Assembly: GCA_021845835.1 (NCBI GenBank)
Contig: JAJZVE010000299.1
Location: forward strand, 1 to 6,147
DNA: 6,147 nt
Direction: 5' to 3'
From: Pseudomonadota bacterium
GTDB taxonomy: Bacteria > Pseudomonadota > Alphaproteobacteria > Acetobacterales > Acetobacteraceae
The notes beneath the pieces were generated by a model. That model was not told the origin of the DNA. It was given only the letters and a program-made list of their open reading frames with translations, and made no database searches. Below are positions 5,243 through 6,147 of this stretch, one piece after another; the stretch's first letter is position 1, and every line of letters starts with the position of its first letter. A program made the translations under genes and the position numbers.

Positions 5243-5312
5243 CCCGCCTGCACCAGGAATGCGGAAGATCCCCTTGCTGTCGCTGAGCGGTCAACGATGC
5301 TGTCGCGCGGCA
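5243..5312 (-). repeat. Right end of the ISL3 element, long composite inverted repeat
   Basis: Partner of 3522-3591, with CTGTCGC at 5277-5283 and 5300-5306 spaced 23 bp and the 31-bp perfect block at 5243-5273. This end also carries the ATG (5297) now heading the endonuclease frame. Confidence 0.75.
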
Positions 5313-5992
5313 CGCTGGTGGGTGCGGTGGCGGCACTGGGATTCTGCGCCGCAACGCCGGCTGCGGCGGGGTGCGCTGATCAGTTCGCAGATGGGGCTGC
5401 GCCGGCGCTGGTGAACCAGCGGCTTGCGCAGCGCACCGAGCCCCTGTGCTTCCAGGCTTTCGCCGTCCTGTATTCCGGGATCACACGCACGCCCCTCTAC
5501 TCGGCCGAGCATCTGACGACCGATCGGATCGAAGCGGCCAAGGGGGTCCGGCGGGTCAACGTGTTCCATCCGGAGGAGCGGCTGCCGCCCGAATGGCGCG
5601 CTGAACTGTCAGATTACGCGCGGTCGGGGTACGACCGCGGGCATATGTCGCCAAGCGGGGATATGCCTGACGAGGCAGCGCAGGCGGAGAGCTTCAGCTT
5701 GGCGAACATGGTCCCGCAGGCGCCGAGGCTGAACCGGGGCGTCTGGGAAGGCATTGAGAGCGCGGTGCGCGACCTGGCCCTGCGGGACGGCAGCGTGTTC
5801 GTGGTCACCGGGCCGCTGTTCCAGGGACAGGAACTGCAGGCGCTCAAGGGGCGCGTGCTGGTGCCGTCGGACACGTTCAAGGCGGTCTATGACCCGGCGC
5901 GGCGCGGGGCGGGCGCCTATGTCTGCACGAACACGAACCAGCCGGCCTGTCGGGAAGTCTCCGTCGCTGTGTACGCGGCGGTGGAAAAGTAG
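5297..5992 (+). CDS. Secreted DNA/RNA non-specific endonuclease, N-terminus rebuilt by ISL3 end
   Basis: This is a nuclease of the Serratia-nuclease type (Endonuclease_NS), which cuts DNA and RNA outside the cytoplasm using one Mg ion. With the start at 5297 it has 231 residues. Residues 1-24 (MLSRGTLVGAVAALGFCAAT, then PAAA) form a signal peptide. YDRGHMSPSGDM holds the DRGH motif (113-116) with catalytic His116. NMVPQAPRLNRGVWEGIE supplies the metal-binding Asn137 and the conserved N146, W150 and E154, with R158 after. VFVVTGPLF (169-177 region) is the usual core strand. The first five codons, and part of the sixth, come from the ISL3 end; the original start was 3486. GAGCGG (5285-5290) is a modest ribosome site. 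The C-terminus (VSVAVYAAVEK) stops earlier than relatives that continue with a 'GIDPFP'-type tail, so it may be truncated at the IS256 junction. Confidence 0.85.
   Translation: MLSRGTLVGAVAALGFCAATPAAAGCADQFADGAAPALVNQRLAQRTEPLCFQAFAVLYSGITRTPLYSAEHLTTDRIEAAKGVRRVNVFHPEERLPPEWRAELSDYARSGYDRGHMSPSGDMPDEAAQAESFSLANMVPQAPRLNRGVWEGIESAVRDLALRDGSVFVVTGPLFQGQELQALKGRVLVPSDTFKAVYDPARRGAGAYVCTNTNQPACREVSVAVYAAVEK
5313..5320. repeat. 8-bp target-site duplication CGCTGGTG, right copy
   Basis: Exact direct repeat of 3514-3521, directly outside the right end of the ISL3 element and within the endonuclease codons for T-L-V. Confidence 0.85.
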
Positions 5993-6008
5993 GCCACGTA
6001 GCGGCGGC

Positions 6009-6147
6009 ATGATGCTGCTCCGCGACGCGTGGCAGGCGGACTACGAGCGCTGGCAACGGCGCGACCTGTCCGCCCGGCAGTATGTCTATCTCTGGGCCGA
6101 CGGCGTCTTCCTGCAAGCGCGCATGGAGCCGCAGGCCGAGTGCATGC
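6009..6147 (+). pseudogene. 5'-truncated IS256-family (Mutator-type) transposase fragment
   Basis: The frame encodes LRDAWQADYERWQRRDLSAR, then QYVYLWADGVFLQARMEPQA, and runs off the window edge. The motif YVYLWADGVFLQARMEPQ is typical of IS256-family transposases, and the Asp in ADG is the first catalytic residue. In full-length members some 150-200 residues precede this point. Here only 16 nt separate the endonuclease stop from ATG 6009, so the N-terminal part is missing. The frame is open back into the endonuclease tail, and homology probably starts near 6015. It is most likely a deletion or rearrangement remnant. Whether the 3' part is intact lies outside the window. Confidence 0.8.

Larger units (their letters stand above)
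3522..5312 (-). mobile_element. Complete ISL3-family insertion sequence, 1791 bp
   Basis: The boundaries are set by the 8-bp duplication CGCTGGTG (3514-3521 and 5313-5320), which falls exactly in register with the inverted-repeat alignment. The outermost ends read TGTAGCGCGACAG and, on the other strand, TGCCGCGCGACAG (11 of 13 match). After 15 poorly matched bases come AGCGACAGC, two mismatches, and a perfect 31-bp repeat (3561-3591 with 5243-5273). One ISL3 transposase on the minus strand fills the interior. Both ends and the transposase are intact, so it may be active. The element sits inside the signal-peptide codons of a DNA/RNA non-specific endonuclease gene. Confidence 0.88.

Noticed and set aside
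3561..5273. ISL3 borders placed at the perfect 31-bp inverted repeat
   Set aside because: The flanks there (GACAGCTT and TTGCTGTC) are not direct repeats and continue the inverted match. The 8-bp duplication and the restored signal peptide place the borders at 3522 and 5312.
5313..5374. Lipoprotein signal (AAGC) in the endonuclease N-terminus
   Set aside because: The residue at -3 is Ala, not Leu/Val/Ile, and the AxA context fits ordinary signal-peptidase cleavage better.

Overview
This GC-rich window reads as accessory DNA from an alphaproteobacterium. Acetobacteraceae or a related Rhodospirillales group seems most likely, on a plasmid or in a genomic island. That placement rests on overall gene style: codon choice, a DUF6961-like small protein, and the mix of IS5/IS427, ISL3 and IS256 elements. 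It is inference, not proof. There are no RNA genes, CRISPR arrays or recognisable replication genes.

Layout, left to right. (1) 1-398: the tail of an unidentified gene and a small hypothetical gene, followed by a strong GC hairpin. (2) 399-716: a non-coding stretch with small repeats and a weak candidate promoter. (3) 717-2417: a gene for a coiled-coil protein with an AT-hook-like motif, split by a complete 933-bp IS5-family (IS427-type) element at 773-1705, flanked by a TCA target duplication. Its transposase is encoded in two frames joined by a -1 slip. (4) 2620-3438: a tight run of small hypothetical genes. Between the last two lies an unusual pair of interlocking perfect inverted repeats (3105-3155). 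(5) 3486-5992: a secreted DNA/RNA non-specific endonuclease gene (DRGH motif), split inside its signal-peptide codons by a complete 1791-bp ISL3-family element at 3522-5312, flanked by an 8-bp duplication CGCTGGTG. (6) 6009-6147: a 5'-truncated IS256-family transposase that runs off the window end.

The main result comes from removing the two insertion sequences at their target duplications. Each removal restores a continuous reading frame with a sensible N-terminus: MTDYVVTYQKLLGAARQP joined to HQDAG for the first gene, and MIRNFRRFAALV joined to GAVAALGF for the endonuclease signal peptide. In both cases the end of the inserted element facing the gene body carries an ATG in frame with the interrupted gene, at 1698 and 5297. 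Each gene may therefore still be translated from an IS-supplied start. For the endonuclease the rebuilt N-terminus still looks like a signal peptide. I saw no clearly new defence or metabolic system. The notable material is the IS-gene fusions, the interlocking inverted repeat, the ISL3 end architecture and the small-gene cluster.
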